Of a stretch of DNA of 64,000 bases, positions 47,684 to 59,253 are shown piece after piece (within the stretch, counting starts at the first letter, position 1; each line of letters begins with the position of its first letter). The stretch covers positions 1,611,463 to 1,675,462 of the forward strand of contig NW_020194518.1 in the NCBI RefSeq assembly GCF_002865645.1, in the 5' to 3' direction. The translations under genes were made by a program, and so were the position numbers. The notes beneath the pieces are model-generated. The model was not told where the DNA came from. It was given only the letters and a program-made list of their open reading frames with translations, and did not search any database. Origin of the DNA: Hyaloscypha bicolor E. Its lineage: Eukaryota; Ascomycota; Leotiomycetes; Helotiales; Hyaloscyphaceae.

Positions 47684-48929
47684 TTAGATAAAGTCAAGAT
47701 CCAAATGCGAGATACATACCCGTGGCATTTTCCCAAAGTGGCGTTTTCCCTCAAGACGATAGTCCTTGTCAAACTCCTGATCGAATTCTATATCGTCGCT
47801 GGAGGTATGATCAACGGGTGGTGCAGACGACAGCTGTCTGACGCGGACTTTTGGAATTGAATACTCTGGAAACTTCTGACTGAAAAGCTCCAGGCATTTC
47901 TGCGTCCACCACCGGATCTTCTCTCCACAAATAGCCCGTAGTGTGCCGCGCTCCAGACGACAGAGGCGTTGGTCAGATGGTACCCGGATTCTGTCGGTCA
48001 TATCATCAATTCTCAATTTGAGAACGATTGTCAGGACTTTCAAAGGAGGCAAACGCCGAAACCATTTAATGTCGTGACCATCGTCGATAAGAAGGTGCCA
48101 CTGTTCCCAACTCATGGCTAGATTTTGGATGCCGTTGAATTGGGCGAGGAGTTGACGCAAAATGGGAACATCGAACTTTCCGTCTTTATTCTGATGAGTG
48201 GGAAAGTAATCGACCTCTTTTAGCAAGCTCAGGAAGTAGAAATCGGACATGCCTCTGAAGTAGACGTGGTCGAATGTTTTGTTGATATAAGCAGCTCCCC
48301 GAAGAGGGACATGAGTCTTGACGGCGGCCAGGGCCCAGGCGGTGTATTCTTTGAGGGCGACCAATCTTGCGTCCCGACAGGCCGTCAACAACTCGGGATT
48401 AGAGAACGCCACGCCTGGGCATACTCGCAGTTGTTGATTTAGCTTCGCGGAGATCGGCTCAGACTCAAGATCCTCTGGATCCGGAGCGACCCACAACACA
48501 CGAGGAGAACTTGCTGGGATAACGACAGCCGCCCAAGACCATATGAGATTTCGAATCTCAGGAGGAAGCCTGGAGAAGCATGTGAAGGTGTTAGCTGGCT
48601 GGCTCGCCATCAATCTCGAAGTGTCTGTTGTGGTGGGTGAGTAATGAAGCTTCGAATATGTGAACTTGGACGCGATTACCTCTCTCTGATCTCGTCCGAA
48701 CTACTAGTTGCGAATTGTTGATTTCCTCTCCTTCAACTACAGTCGATGGTGTTGTACGCATGGCCAGCTCAGATTGACCTCCGATCTTTCGTCTTTGAGG
48801 GACTGTTTTCTTCCTTGAACCGGCAGTCTTCGAGACTGGAGCTGGTCTAAGTTGAGCAGGTGGACGTCTCGTGGTGGGGAGCTCGTCGTCCTGGGCTTCG
48901 AGCTCATGGTGTCTATTGGTAGACTCCAT
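47684..48929 (-). CDS. 2EXR (F-box-like) domain protein
   Basis: Two exons, 48929-48680 and 48624-47684, join over a 55-bp GTAATC...CAG intron with an ACTCAC branch site, giving 396 aa. Exon 1 is disordered and basic/Ser-rich (MESTNRHHELEAQDDELPTT...). Exon 2 carries the 2EXR signature TFTCFSRLPPEIRNLIWSWA and then NPELLTACRDARLVAL, typical of a large fungal family of unknown function with an F-box-like start. If the intron is not real, the protein could begin at MASQPANTFTCF (48610). The C-terminus RVCISHLDLDFI is intact. Confidence 0.8.
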
Positions 48930-49511
48930 TGGGGGCTCTTGACTCGAGGAGGATGAGTTAGGGAAGAGATCGAATTTTAGAGGAAGAGTTGTGGACAAAA
49001 GAAGTTCGCATGCGAGCGAGGTTGTGTATAATAGTCGGAGGGGGGTGGGAGGTGAATTAGGGCCGGAGAAACTGATCTGCACCTGCCGGCCCTAGAATTT
49101 CAGGGGCTCGCTAGCAACACAGGGGCAATGGCACCTTTTGCTTCCTTTGCATTTGTTGCATGGACCATAAAAGTATCTATCTATCACCTTTGTGCTGCAA
49201 GAAATACAGAAGATTGTTGCTCAAGAGCCAAGTGTCTTTTCCTCGATAATTTAAATCCACGCGACGAAGCATTCCTGAGTGAATACCAGAGCCATTTCAC
49301 GTGACCCCCTTCCCCACATCACTCGCTGTCTGATTTCCCGAAGTCTTCATCCGCATTTCATCGTCCACACATCTCCCCACACGTCCACCTGTACTGTTAC
49401 AGCGTCAGACCACATGTATTCTATTCTACAGTAGAGAAATACAGCCACTATATCCTCGTCCCTTCCCTTCCATTTTCTCTGTGACTCAATTGATCTAACA
49501 GCACAACAATC
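48930..49511. promoter_or_regulatory. Divergent promoter region
   Basis: This 580-bp spacer lies between the divergent 2EXR and DUF3500 genes. No clear TATA box or gene is seen. Confidence 0.4.
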
Positions 49512-50957
49512 ATGGCAGCTCCAGTCAACTCCGGCTACGTCCAAACGAGCGACCCCTCGAAACCACGCTCCGACGCTGCAGTCCCCTTCCGCGACCTCAT
49601 ACCTTCTCCTTCCCATCCTCGAATTGCCGGAATTGTAGATCACACTGCCCTCAGTTGGTGCGAATCGCGCAGACAGATCGAGGCCCCAGCGTGGCTGATC
49701 AATCGACTCGACGCGAAGAATTTGGAGAAACCATACAAAGGGTTCACGTCAGACGGGAAGGTAAGAGAGGGATTGTATAACTATGCAGAGGATGAGGGTG
49801 CGCCAACGGAGGAGGTGATGGCCCGGACGGCAGATTTATTCAAGATTCTTAGCGGCGAGCAGAAGGACCAGGTGCATTGTGGGGAGGTGACGGACGATGA
49901 TTTCAGACTGTGGTCAAACCCTGAGCTCTACATGAACCCAGGTATGTCAAAGGCTGAATTGGGGTAGATATCGAACTGACTTCATTCTGCAGGCGGGCTG
50001 CGACTCGATGAATGCTCCGCCGAAGTACAGACCGCAATCCATACGATCCTCAAAGCTTCAAGCTCTCCCGAAGGCTACGAAAAGATCCTTGGCTGCTGCC
50101 TCACGAACGACTTCCTGGGACACCTTGTAAATGGCAAGAGGGTGCTGAATGAACACTCCTACAATTTCCGCCTCTTTGGCGTTCTCTCTACCTCTACACC
50201 ATGGGGCTACACATTTTTCGGACATCATCTTTGTCTGGCAGTGGTCTTCCTTGGGAAGAGAATGGTGTTTGGGCCTACATTCATGGGTGCAGAGCCAGAT
50301 AGGATTGATGAGGGCCCACACGCAGGATTGAGACTGTTCCGGGCAGAGGAGATGGAGAGCTTGAAATTGATGCAAAGTCTACCGAAGGAGCTGCAAGACA
50401 AGGCGACACTTAGTAAAGGAATGGATGGGAATAGTTTGGCTGCAGATAGGTGGAATCCGTTTGATGAGAGACATCTCGGAGGAGCGAGGCAAGATAACAG
50501 AATTGTACCATATGGTAAGGTATCCTCCTTTAAGGAAGAATTAAGCTAATAGTTATCACAGAGGGCTGCTTAGTCTCTGAATTCCCACCAGGCAAGCAAG
50601 AAATGATCATCAATCTATTCAAAGCTTTCAACGAATATTATCCAGCGCCGGTGTTGGAACATCGGCTCGCCCTTTTCAAGGAGCATTTGAACGAGACATA
50701 TTTTGCGTGGATTGGTGAATTTGGAGACGAAGATCCGTATTACTATAGAATACATAGTCCAGTAGCGTTTATGGAGCTAGATTTCCATTGTGGGAGTAAG
50801 TTGCAAATATCAAGATCGGGTGTCAGCTGCTAACATCTTGATAGTTTTCTTGACAAATACAACTCCAGCGAGATGTCACATCCACACAGTAAATAGATTG
50901 CCTAACAGAGGAGACTACGGAAAAGCTTTGCTAGAACAGAACGGGCTTAAGTCTTGA
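49512..50957 (+). CDS. DUF3500 family protein
   Basis: Four exons, 49512-49941, 49993-50515, 50563-50795 and 50845-50957, encode 432 aa. The residues match the DUF3500 layout: an early TADLFKILSGEQ helix and FRLWSNPELYMNPGG. LFGVLSTSTPWGYTFFGHHLCLAVVFLGKRMVFGPTFMGAEPDRI is followed later by YYRIHSPVAFMELDFHCG and the end HIHTVNRLPNRGDYGKALLEQ. His residues in FGHH, HSP, DFHCG and HIHTVNR suggest a metal-binding centre; function is unknown. Small introns of 47-51 bp splice in phase and no defect is seen. The start ATG lies in a good CAATCATGG context. Confidence 0.9.
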
Positions 50958-51250
50958 ATTCGGGGTATATATCAAATGAAAATCAGGCTTGGGTATCAAA
51001 TTACGTGTGCCTCTCCGGAGTCCCGCCCAGGACTTTCTCCTCAGTATCATGAACAAAGCGCTCTTTTTCCAAGTATCGCTCGAGTCTGCTCGTTATATCC
51101 CTGGTTTGCTTTCCGCTTCTCATTCTTTCTTGAGTTTCGAAGTTTCGATCCGTCCCCACTCCCCACAAACCTCCTCCATGTCCCCACTCTGCGCTATCCC
51201 CACTTCAAGTCACGCCACCATCACGTGTCTTTCATAACTCGATCTCCTCT
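50958..51250. other. Intergenic spacer between convergent genes
   Basis: This 290-bp spacer between convergent genes is CT-rich near its right end; no gene is seen. Confidence 0.4.
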
Positions 51251-52451
51251 CTAACCCCCACCACCACCATCTCCTCCTCCGTCCCCGCCAGAATCTCCTC
51301 CCCCATGATGCCCCCCATAATCACCACCATAATGCCCCCCCTCATGCCCGCTTCCATAATCCCCTCCACTTCCATAATAGCCTCCCCCTCCAACATCCCC
51401 CACATATCCAACCCCATGCATTCCCCCATAAGACCCTCCATAACTATGGCTCGGAAAATCCCCCCAATACCCGTCTCTCCTCGCCATCGTTCCCTCCATC
51501 TGTTCCCTCTCCTTCCCCTTCCCTTTCCCCTGCGAACCGTGGAGTCTATCACCCGCAAGCACCTCCTCCAACTCCTCCCTCCTCTCCTGCCGAAAGTTCC
51601 TCACTACGGAGCTATCTCGCCTCTCCTCATCCCTTCTCTCACCGGTAACAGCAACACCGATTTCAGGTTCCTGCCCATATATTTGAGGGGAGGGAGAAGG
51701 CGAGGGGTGAGACGCTCTCAGCTCACTACTCCCGATCAACAATCCGCTATACTGCGGCCCCGGCAAATTCTCTAGGCCCAGTCTCGGGTCATATTCCCTC
51801 CCCTCCCCTCCTCCCCCATCATTAAAAGACGCACTGTAGTAATTATTGCCTGCCTCCACCCTTTCTCTCCTCTTCTCCAATATGGTCTTGATGATACTCT
51901 TTCTCCGCGCAGGCTTCGTCCCCGCTGCCCCATCCCTAGCTTGACTTTCTGTCTGTGTCTTTTGAGGTTCGGGGGGAGCAGGCGCAGGAGCGTGAGAGTT
52001 CCGCTTCTTAAGGGATGTTGGGCGGGCGGATTTTGTATTTGGGCGGGGAGACTTGCTAGGAGGAGGGGGCTCGTTGTTGTTTCCTGGTGTGATCGTGATT
52101 TGTGGGGGAAGTGGAGGGGGAATATTTGCATTTCCTGGGGAGACTCTTATTTCTGGAGGAAGGGGGTGAGGAAACTCAGGGTGAGGAGCGTCGGCATGTT
52201 CGGTTGCTGGAGTGAAGGTTGTAGGTGGTGAGGGTTTAGACTTTTTGGAGGGCTTTGTAGAGGGAGGAGCTGCTTGGGCGTTGTGGGATCTGTTGTACAA
52301 TTAGTTTGGGACTGGGAAGATTAAGAGAGGGAGGGAGGGAGGGAGGGAGGGAAGGAAGGAGCTGAGGACTGGAGGGACGAAAAGGTGGTGCGTGCCTTTT
52401 TCTGAGCACCTTCCCCTTCTTGGGGGGGTTGAAGAGGGTCGCGAACAGCAT
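51251..52451 (-). CDS. Pro- and Gly-rich low-complexity hypothetical protein
   Basis: The main frame 52289-51251 encodes a disordered protein. Pro-rich segments such as PEIRVSPGNANIPPPLPPQI and TPGNNNEPPPPSKSPRP come first, then a short conserved-looking helix KPARRKSIIKTILEKRRERV, a charged middle and a Gly/Tyr/His-rich tail (GGDYGSGHEGGHYGGDYGG). A first exon 52451-52396 (MLFATLFNPPKKGKVLRK) joins in phase only through a non-canonical GC-AG intron (52290-52395) rich in GGGA repeats. The protein may be an RNA- or membrane-associated disordered protein; I cannot assign a function, and the low complexity makes gene status moderate. Confidence 0.5.
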
Positions 52452-53310
52452 GTCGATTGCAAAGCTGTTGTGCGGATATCAAAGGCTAGCACAAAATACG
52501 TTTTCTCTGGTTGTAGTTGGGAGAATTCATGATGTTATGGTGTCATGAGGTTCAAGACATGGAAGGATGAGGCTGTGTCGTTCCACTAGTATAACAAGCT
52601 AACTAAGGTGACTTCTTATTCGCTAGCGGTTGAAACAGCGCTGCTGACGTGGAGCAAACACCGAGATGTGATTTGGAATCGGATTGGCGGGTTGTTTGGG
52701 CTTGATTGCGAATCATCGTTGGTTGTTCCAGGTTTTTGGAGGCGGGGTAGGAGAGGTGGTGTCACCAGTGTGACACGAGGGGTCGTCACGTGAGGAGGGG
52801 TAGTGGAGCGAGAGACGTCAATGAGACTTATGGTAAACAGATTTCTTTCATATAACGAGGTGTCTGGCTCTAATGAAAGTCAGCGAGGACTTCGTGGGTT
52901 TCAGGCATGTTACTTTGGTGAAGTACGGTCGAGAACGAGCGGAGGTCAAGGTGGACTTCAATCAGATACTGAGATGTTCGGCTGACGGCCTCGCATTATG
53001 ACTGGCGAGTCTGCTGCCTACTCTGAGGCCGCTCAATAACTACGATAAATCAAAGGGAGGATAATCACGGCAGACCATCCTATTTATCGCAGCACGCACT
53101 TTCTCCTACGTAATCTGATCAAGCGAGTGGGGAGGTGGAGGAGACTGTTGGCTGCTCTAGCCAGTGGTCGAGATCCGAGCCACTACAGACCTCATCGAGG
53201 TAGCACGAGCTTCCAAAATTGAGCAAGCACCTCTCTGTGGGAACTGTCGTGAGCTTAGATTTGATCCCCACAATGCAATAAAAACAGAACGCGATGGTTA
53301 ATAGCATTTT
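52452..53310. other. Intergenic stretch
   Basis: Short frames only, no motifs. It lies between the low-complexity gene and a decayed HET gene. Confidence 0.4.
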
Positions 53311-54410
53311 ATGCACTACAGGCTCAAGGATCAACTTCCACACTTGTCCAACCTCAAGCCACCTACCAAAAGAGGATGCAATTTGTGCGGATTCCTCGCG
53401 CAGGTAACCCGAAAACACATCTTGGACAGTACCTCGATTATAGCTGGATTCGAATGTGAACTTTTTGGCCAGGCTTCGCCGGTGACTATATTGAGTTAAC
53501 ATTAAACAAAATGCATATTGGGACAAAACACAATGACGATGATCGGCTTCCACAGTTTGTGACGGGCCGGATTGGAGTTGGAACTATTACTGAATCGCTC
53601 AGAATTGATGTGCAGGGCGAGGAGGGTTGGTGTTCCAGAATCTTGTCAATGATGTTGATAACTAATACGATACGTAGATTTTCTTTGCGGTTGTCCGGAT
53701 TCAGACACCTTGTCTGAGAGGACTCTAAGTTTTGTAAGAGACAAAATCGAGCTTTACGTTCAAAATAATCAAATTAGACACGGTCATTGCTCTCAGCTAA
53801 GAGCTTCAATGGGCCTCTCCGGTTACTGGTAGTTGGTGACGGTAATTTCGTCCAGCTTATTGAGGATGATAGTCGATTTTTTCAGTACCCTGCCCTCAGG
53901 TACTGCTGGGGATCTTCCGATGCAATTGTATCTGCACGTACCCTAGCACCAAATCTAGGCTTCAACGTTTTACGTTATCTTTATTGCCACAGACTCTCCC
54001 GGATGGCATAATCGTAGCTCGACACCGTTCAGTCCCTTACATTTGGATCGACGCACACTGTATTTTCCAAGTTTCAAAGGAGGAGTGGGATAGAGAGGCG
54101 GCGAAGATGGTGAACACGCATATATCACCATTGTAGCGACTTCTGCAACATCAGCTGATGCAGGTTGCCTCTTCAAGCGGCCCTCGTATCATCGTTTAAC
54201 TCTGACAAATGCCGGAAATGGTGAGCCCAGAAGGGTCCTGAACTTCTCATACCCGGAATACCGCAATAGCTGCTGTGATGTCAATGATTCCGTTTGGAAC
54301 AGCCATGGCTGGACACTTTAGGAAAGGCTGCCATCAAGGCGACTCAACTTCTTCACCTGCCATGGAACTTGGTTTGAGTGCCGTGGGGCCCATCGGAGAC
54401 ACGGGTGAAG
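53311..54410 (+). pseudogene. Decayed HET-domain gene
   Basis: Fragments in several frames follow the HET layout. KDQLPHLSNLKPPTKRGCNL is the upstream Cys region. RLLVVGDGNFVQLIEDDSRF and YPALRYCWGSSDAIVSA (family: Y-A-L-S-Y-C-W-G) lie near 53810-53930. VPYIWIDAHCIFQ is near 54030 and AYITIVATSATSADAGCLFK near 54118 in a shifted frame. Then comes HGWTL-stop-ERLPSRRL, where TAG at 54319-54321 stands for the invariant Gln of WTLQERL. So it has frameshifts, stops and a truncated 3' end. CAG to TAG again fits RIP. Confidence 0.75.
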
Positions 54411-54862
54411 GATGGATAGCAATTACTGCCAGACCGCCATGAACGGCAATGCGGTGACAACCAAAACGGCTCCTAACGACGGAACCCAGACGACGAAGAC
54501 ACCCATCACGGTTGTCACGGCCATCTCATCCCCTGTCTTAACAGGTACAAAAAAAGGGAATGGTTCGGGTTCTGGGTTAAACATTTTAGACAAAATTGTA
54601 CATGGATGTGGATTGGGCCCTGGATCGCCAGCTACGATTATCGCAAATTTCAATGTTTGAGGGCTTTTAGGACACCAACATAAAGTCAATGGAAAACATA
54701 TGTTCGATACTCCTTCATCAGGCAAATTCCAGATGGAGGAAGTCAAAACAGTGGGTTCAGAATAAGTGCTGATTGCTTTTGTCATTAAGTGTACGAGTTC
54801 TTCAGAATTCTCTCAACAGATGTTACTTTCTCCTCGTGTCCCCATCAACAACTTCCGCATCA
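54411..54862. other. Intergenic stretch downstream of xylanase
   Basis: No gene is seen; it probably holds the 3' UTR of the xylanase. Confidence 0.4.
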
Positions 54863-56065
54863 TCAACAAACAGTACACGGCACGTCGGTAATCGCCTCGG
54901 CAATAGCATAATACGCAGGCTTCCGTTGCAACGTCTCATTATAGATATCCGCACCACCCTGTCCCGTAAACGCAGACGGAACCCACGAATACTTATCATC
55001 GAAATCCCAAACCGTAATACCCCTACACCGGCGTCCAACCTGCATACAACTCGCAACAGAATCATAATAATTCTGCGCCTGGGTAGCCTCGCCCGCGGCT
55101 GTATAATATGGCGCCGCAACAAACCTCACATCCAGTTCTGTGATCGCGACGTCGACACCGAGATCCAGGAATTCTTTCTTTGCAGTGACCTGGGCTGCAA
55201 CGGATGGAGTGCCACCGACCTTGAAGTGCGATTCTAGACCAACGCCGTCGATTTGGATCTTCCGGGCCTGCAGTTCTTTGACCAAGTTGTAGGCGGCTGT
55301 TGTCTTGGTGCCAGGGCTCTCGAGCCCGTAGTCATTGTAGTAGAGCTTGATATCTTTGCCAGTCTTCTTTACGGCTTCTTGGGCGAATTGGAAGGCGAGG
55401 AAGAAATACTCGGGCCCGATGGTGTCATGCCACTGAAAAAGACATGGAAGTCAGCCGAAGGTCAAGAAGGAGTGAAGTGAGGCTGTACTTACAATGCTGG
55501 AGGAGAAGGTTCCGTCACCGTTCAAGGCTTCGTTTACCACATCCCATGAGTAGCAGCGGTTACCCCAGTGAGTGACCAAATTGTAAATATGGTTCTTCAT
55601 GACGGCTGTCAGAGTTGCGGCAGTCCAGGTACCGGATGTTACCCAATCGGATATTTGACTGGACCAGACGAGGTTGTGACATCGGACCCGCATTCCATTC
55701 TTTTCAGCGAGGTTGAGAACATAATCTCCTCCTGTGAAGTTGAACACATTTTGTTGGGGCTCGGTATACATGAACTAAAACCTATTAGAACCTCATCAAT
55801 TTTTTTCTTGGGTACAACAGCTCACCTTCATCATGTTGGCAGGGGTGATCTCTCCAAAATTCTTAGGGTTAGTCAAGATTCTCAAGTAATCTTTATCCGT
55901 CTGTTCAGCAGTCCCCGGAATATCTGCAGCTGTGCCAAACCAAAGTTTTCCGTTGTCCCGTGCAAGATCATTCAGATATCTTGGGCCGGTTGGACGGTGT
56001 GGTGCTGATATCGCAGTTTGCAGGGAGGCGAGAGCCACCAAAATGGTGGCAAGGAAAGAATGCAT
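54863..56065 (-). CDS. Secreted GH10 endo-1,4-beta-xylanase
   Basis: Three exons, 56065-55826, 55774-55493 and 55432-54863, encode 363 aa. A signal peptide [21 protein letters not shown] leads into [18 protein letters not shown] and the GH10 barrel. [19 protein letters not shown] and [14 protein letters not shown] carry the acid/base Glu in WDVVNEA, and VAITELDVR has the nucleophile Glu. The end is [18 protein letters not shown] and then PCTVC. It hydrolyses plant-cell-wall xylan outside the cell. No CBM1 module is attached. Splices are canonical and in phase. The gene appears intact. Confidence 0.95.
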
Positions 56066-56690
56066 TTTCCCAAAGCCAATTAAAGACTTTTATTGGAGCA
56101 GAAACGACTGAATGAAGAATTCAGAATCTTTTCCGCCATGTTGAACATACTTATAGAAAAAGCTCACAGAGCTTGATATTCGCTGGAAGCTAGTTATTCC
56201 TGCCCGTACATCCGAGGAAAACCCAAGAGCACGGTTCCTCCCCGACTGAAAGGCGGAGAGGCGCAGGGTATTCAGAGGGGAGGCGAGGGGTCAATTTTCA
56301 GGCTGATTGTTATTTTAATCAGGCTGATTTATAGCTCAGTAGAAAACTAGTCCTCGTGTCATGGAGAGCGCAAATCCCCGCACAAATGGAGAACGGTAAG
56401 CGGAGCGTAATCCCAAAATGGCCTAAGTATTTTTGTTTACCCCTCACTAAGGCTAGCGAGGATAGGCGAGTTTGGCCGATGATCCCTCGTACCCTGAAGT
56501 AGAGTGTAAGACATTTGCAGGGTTATCGGAAGATGCTCAGGGGTTATAGCGCTGCTGGCAGAGCAACCATAGCGCTCGGACGCTGTGAGGGTGGTAATTA
56601 TAGGGTACCTTAGCGAACCTTCCCCTGTAAGTACAGGGATACGCCTTAAAAAGGTGTGGTACCCCTTGCTTGCGATTTATAGCGTTCGTT
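56066..56690. other. Upstream region of xylanase and intergenic DNA
   Basis: No coding frame. It is gene-like in composition, passing into repeat-derived DNA at about 56690. Confidence 0.4.
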
Positions 56691-57008
56691 CAGGGCAGTG
56701 GCCTAGAAATATAGGGGGCTTTAGTGGTTGAATCCAGCAGAAAGTGGCCTGAAAGTGGACTTGTAGTTCAAATGCCCTGTAGTCCCGTCACTTTATGCCG
56801 TGATCTTCGTAACTATGACAGAATCATGAGATCATGATTGAGTTTTAAAATGTAGCTTGAGCGGTGTAATAGAAGTTTTCCGTTTAATTATTGAATAATT
56901 TCAAGTGGCCATTATAAATTGAAACGGTGATCAAGCGGTGGTTTACCAAGGCTGAGTTACACCCCTGCAACCTAAATCTTAAGATCTGGGTCCCGAACCA
57001 CTGCCCTG
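56691..57008. mobile_element. Short inverted-repeat element (hAT-like MITE), with a nested Tc1-type end
   Basis: CAGGGCAGTGG at 56691-56701 is repeated inverted at 56998-57008 (CCACTGCCCTG). CAGGG-type ends are usual in hAT elements. No clear 8-bp duplication is visible. Inside, at 56769-56809, is a third copy of the terminal repeat of the 61289-63371 element (ATGCCCTGTAGTCCCGTCAC...), suggesting nesting or shared ends. Confidence 0.5.
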
Positions 57009-57499
57009 AAAACAACAGTTGAACTAGATATAAAAGTAGCCAATGGCTAGCACTTGGATAAATGTGAGAGCGGCTTGGATATAGCCGTGGTAACCCCGTT
57101 GTTACCCAAGTGGTTCACGGATGAGACCATATTTGCAAACTGATCGATTCTTAAAAGTAAAAGGTACCTGCGCTAGGACTCCCACCAGTAGCATCCAGTT
57201 CCATATTTCTCATTGGTACGTAATACGCCTTCCCCAATAGTGTGCTTACGTGTTTGGATTATCGAGATCCTCCCAGTAACCTCTCGCTTGTCCGGGCTTT
57301 GATACTTCCTCCTCTCCGGCCGACAGAATACATCCCCCCCCCCCCTACAAGTCTCCCACAAAAGCTCTTGTGAGACTAACACCCCATCCTCCCGCAAATC
57401 AATCCACCCAGTCCAATGACGACACATATGGCTAAGAAGGATATATTACTAGTTCTGGGCCAGTCAGCTGGTATCCTCTATATTAACGTGAGTGTCTCC

Positions 57500-57652
57500 C
57501 TAAGCCTTTACCCTATCGCGCAGGCAGCACATAAGCACAATGAGGACGGGGATTAACACAGCAGAAACGACGCCCCCAATCTCCATGTTGCTCAGGCCCC
57601 TTGCGAAGATGTGTGAGAGGCGAGTGAGGACTTCATCGTTTATGGAAGGCAT
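57500..57652 (-). CDS. Micro-membrane-peptide gene A
   Basis: The unspliced frame gives 50 aa. It begins MPSINDEVLTRLSHIFARGL, has one hydrophobic segment (about 28-43, VVSAVLIPVLIVLM) and ends in a basic CCLRDRVKA. The N-terminal motif matches the paralogues C, D and F. A good intron (GTAAAG donor at 57511, GCTGAC branch, CAG acceptor at 57455) would change the end to RDRN with a stop at 57449, 48 aa. A single-pass membrane peptide with cytosolic basic end is predicted; no function is known to me. Confidence 0.65.
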   Translation of the reverse strand: MPSINDEVLTRLSHIFARGLSNMEIGGVVSAVLIPVLIVLMCCLRDRVKA

Positions 57653-58306
57653 GTTGTGTATGTATTTGCTAGGCGTGAGTTGGTTTGACTTCCCTTCCCG
57701 CCTCCGTTCTAGTTGCGTTTGAATGACGTGCGAATAGCTGAAAGCTGCTGAAATGGTTTGGGTCGAGTCTCTCTAAGCACTTTGCTTGAGAGGTTGTGGA
57801 GACAAGTTGATTGATCGAGATTGGAGAAAGGGAGTAAGAGCCTGAGATAGATGGAAGGTTTTATATGCAGTGGTCTGAGAAGAGAAAAGTTGTTGATTTG
57901 TTGTTGAATAACTTCTTGCTCAAATTCCAAAGCATTCAGGCTGCTTAGGAGGAGAAGAGGGGCTTGTAATTCGGTGAAGAGGTGAGCTATGAATCATTTC
58001 TCACTGTCATGGAAAGGTGTCACAGGTTCATCGAATTAAATGACTGTCCAGTGTATATCTATTAGAACAATGTAAAGTTCCCCAGAGTGTCCTTGGCCAT
58101 CTTCGCCGGCGTATTTTCTCGAAATAAAAAGCCAGTGGCTAGCTACAATTCCGAAATCTACTTGTGATCACGAAGAGACAACTTCTGGCGACTTAAAGAG
58201 AGTCAGCTTTAGCTTTTAAGCATGCTTGAATGCGATTAGATAAGGCGTGTTTACTTGACCTCTTATCCTTTACAGCAGGAGGACCATATAATGAAAGCTA
58301 GGAGCA

Positions 58307-58429
58307 GAAGCCCACGAGGAATTCCAGAGCGGTGCCTGCGATAGCTCAACCAGGAAGGCTCTAGTCTCGGACATAGAGATGAGCGAAGTCACCAATGTGA
58401 GACATGAGTTTGTGGTTTAGAGGCGCCAT
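58307..58429 (-). pseudogene. Micro-membrane-peptide copy B, decayed
   Basis: It starts MAPLNHKLMSHIGDFAHLYV, then R-D and TAG at 58371-58373. Beyond that the frame reads SLPG, a second stop and AIAGTALEFLVGF, which is the expected membrane segment. Two stops break it; otherwise it aligns to copy C. Confidence 0.65.
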
Positions 58430-59103
58430 ATTTCTTCTCATTCAGAATGACCTAGTATAAAGGATTAACTTATTATTACTTTTGCTATAATTATGGGTTT
58501 AGAGTGTATGGTCTCTATTATATCCTGGATTGACCTCAACCCAGTTCTTATTACTCGAGTCAAAATATTTGAGTGAGAGGCAAGAGGCAACTTTATTCGA
58601 TTCTGAAACTGGACAGATAAAGCGCTGTCCAACAGGGATGGAAGGGGTCGTCTAATGTGTCGAGCAGTCGGTATTTCGGAGTTGATCAGGGCACAGCGGA
58701 AGCCAGTGGTTCAACCTGCTTAGCAGATGAAAAGTTTAGATGACATTTGCAACACTAGATTGAGAGAGTCATGTATCAGTTCTCGCGTAACCATTAAGAA
58801 GGCACAGAGTCATGTTATATCAGATTGATTCACGTGCCCCTTTTTAGAGCTCTGAAGAGTTTTGGAAACTCATCGATTCAGAAATGTGCCAGACCTATCT
58901 GACTGTAAATCTTTTCCTGGTCCCCCCCCCCGCCCAGGTTGTTGTCTTAATTGCCTAATAGAAAGATCAGGTTTCGCTCCCTTTCACCGCTCGCAGCGAG
59001 TGCTAAAAGATCTTTATAACCTAAAGAGCCCACGGTTACAAGCCTGAAAGATGTTAGCATTAGGCACCCAGGAAGAGTTTCTTGAATCATGCTTTACCTG
59101 CCG

Positions 59104-59253
59104 TCACCTTCTTCCAGTTAGCCTAGCTCCAAAGCAACCAAGGAGCATGACACCAACAAAAACTCCAAAAATAATGCCTGCCTGTGCTCCAGGGGAGATT
59201 TCTCGTGCGTAGATGTGAGCGATATGAGAGAGTTTGTGGTTTAGTGGCGGCAT
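59104..59253 (-). CDS. Micro-membrane-peptide gene C
   Basis: The frame encodes 49 aa. It starts MPPLNHKLSHIAHIYAREIS, followed by a Gly-rich membrane segment (GIIFGVFVGVMLLGCFGA, with GxxxG spacing) and a basic LTGRR end. The stop is TGA at 59104-59106. A likely intron follows: donor GTAAAG just after the stop, or GTGACG just before it, then CTAAC branch and CAG acceptor at 59044. If the GTGACG donor is used, the frame continues into a second exon ending at about 58947 with a hydrophilic tail. Which form is made needs transcripts. Confidence 0.75.
   Translation of the reverse strand: MPPLNHKLSHIAHIYAREISPGAQAGIIFGVFVGVMLLGCFGARLTGRR

Noticed and set aside
51305..52231. Plus-strand frames opposite the Pro/Gly-rich gene
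   Set aside because: They are shadows of the low-complexity minus-strand frame.
57173..57427. 84-codon minus-strand frame downstream of micro-gene A
   Set aside because: No motif, not conserved in the other repeat units, and not joined in phase to gene A.
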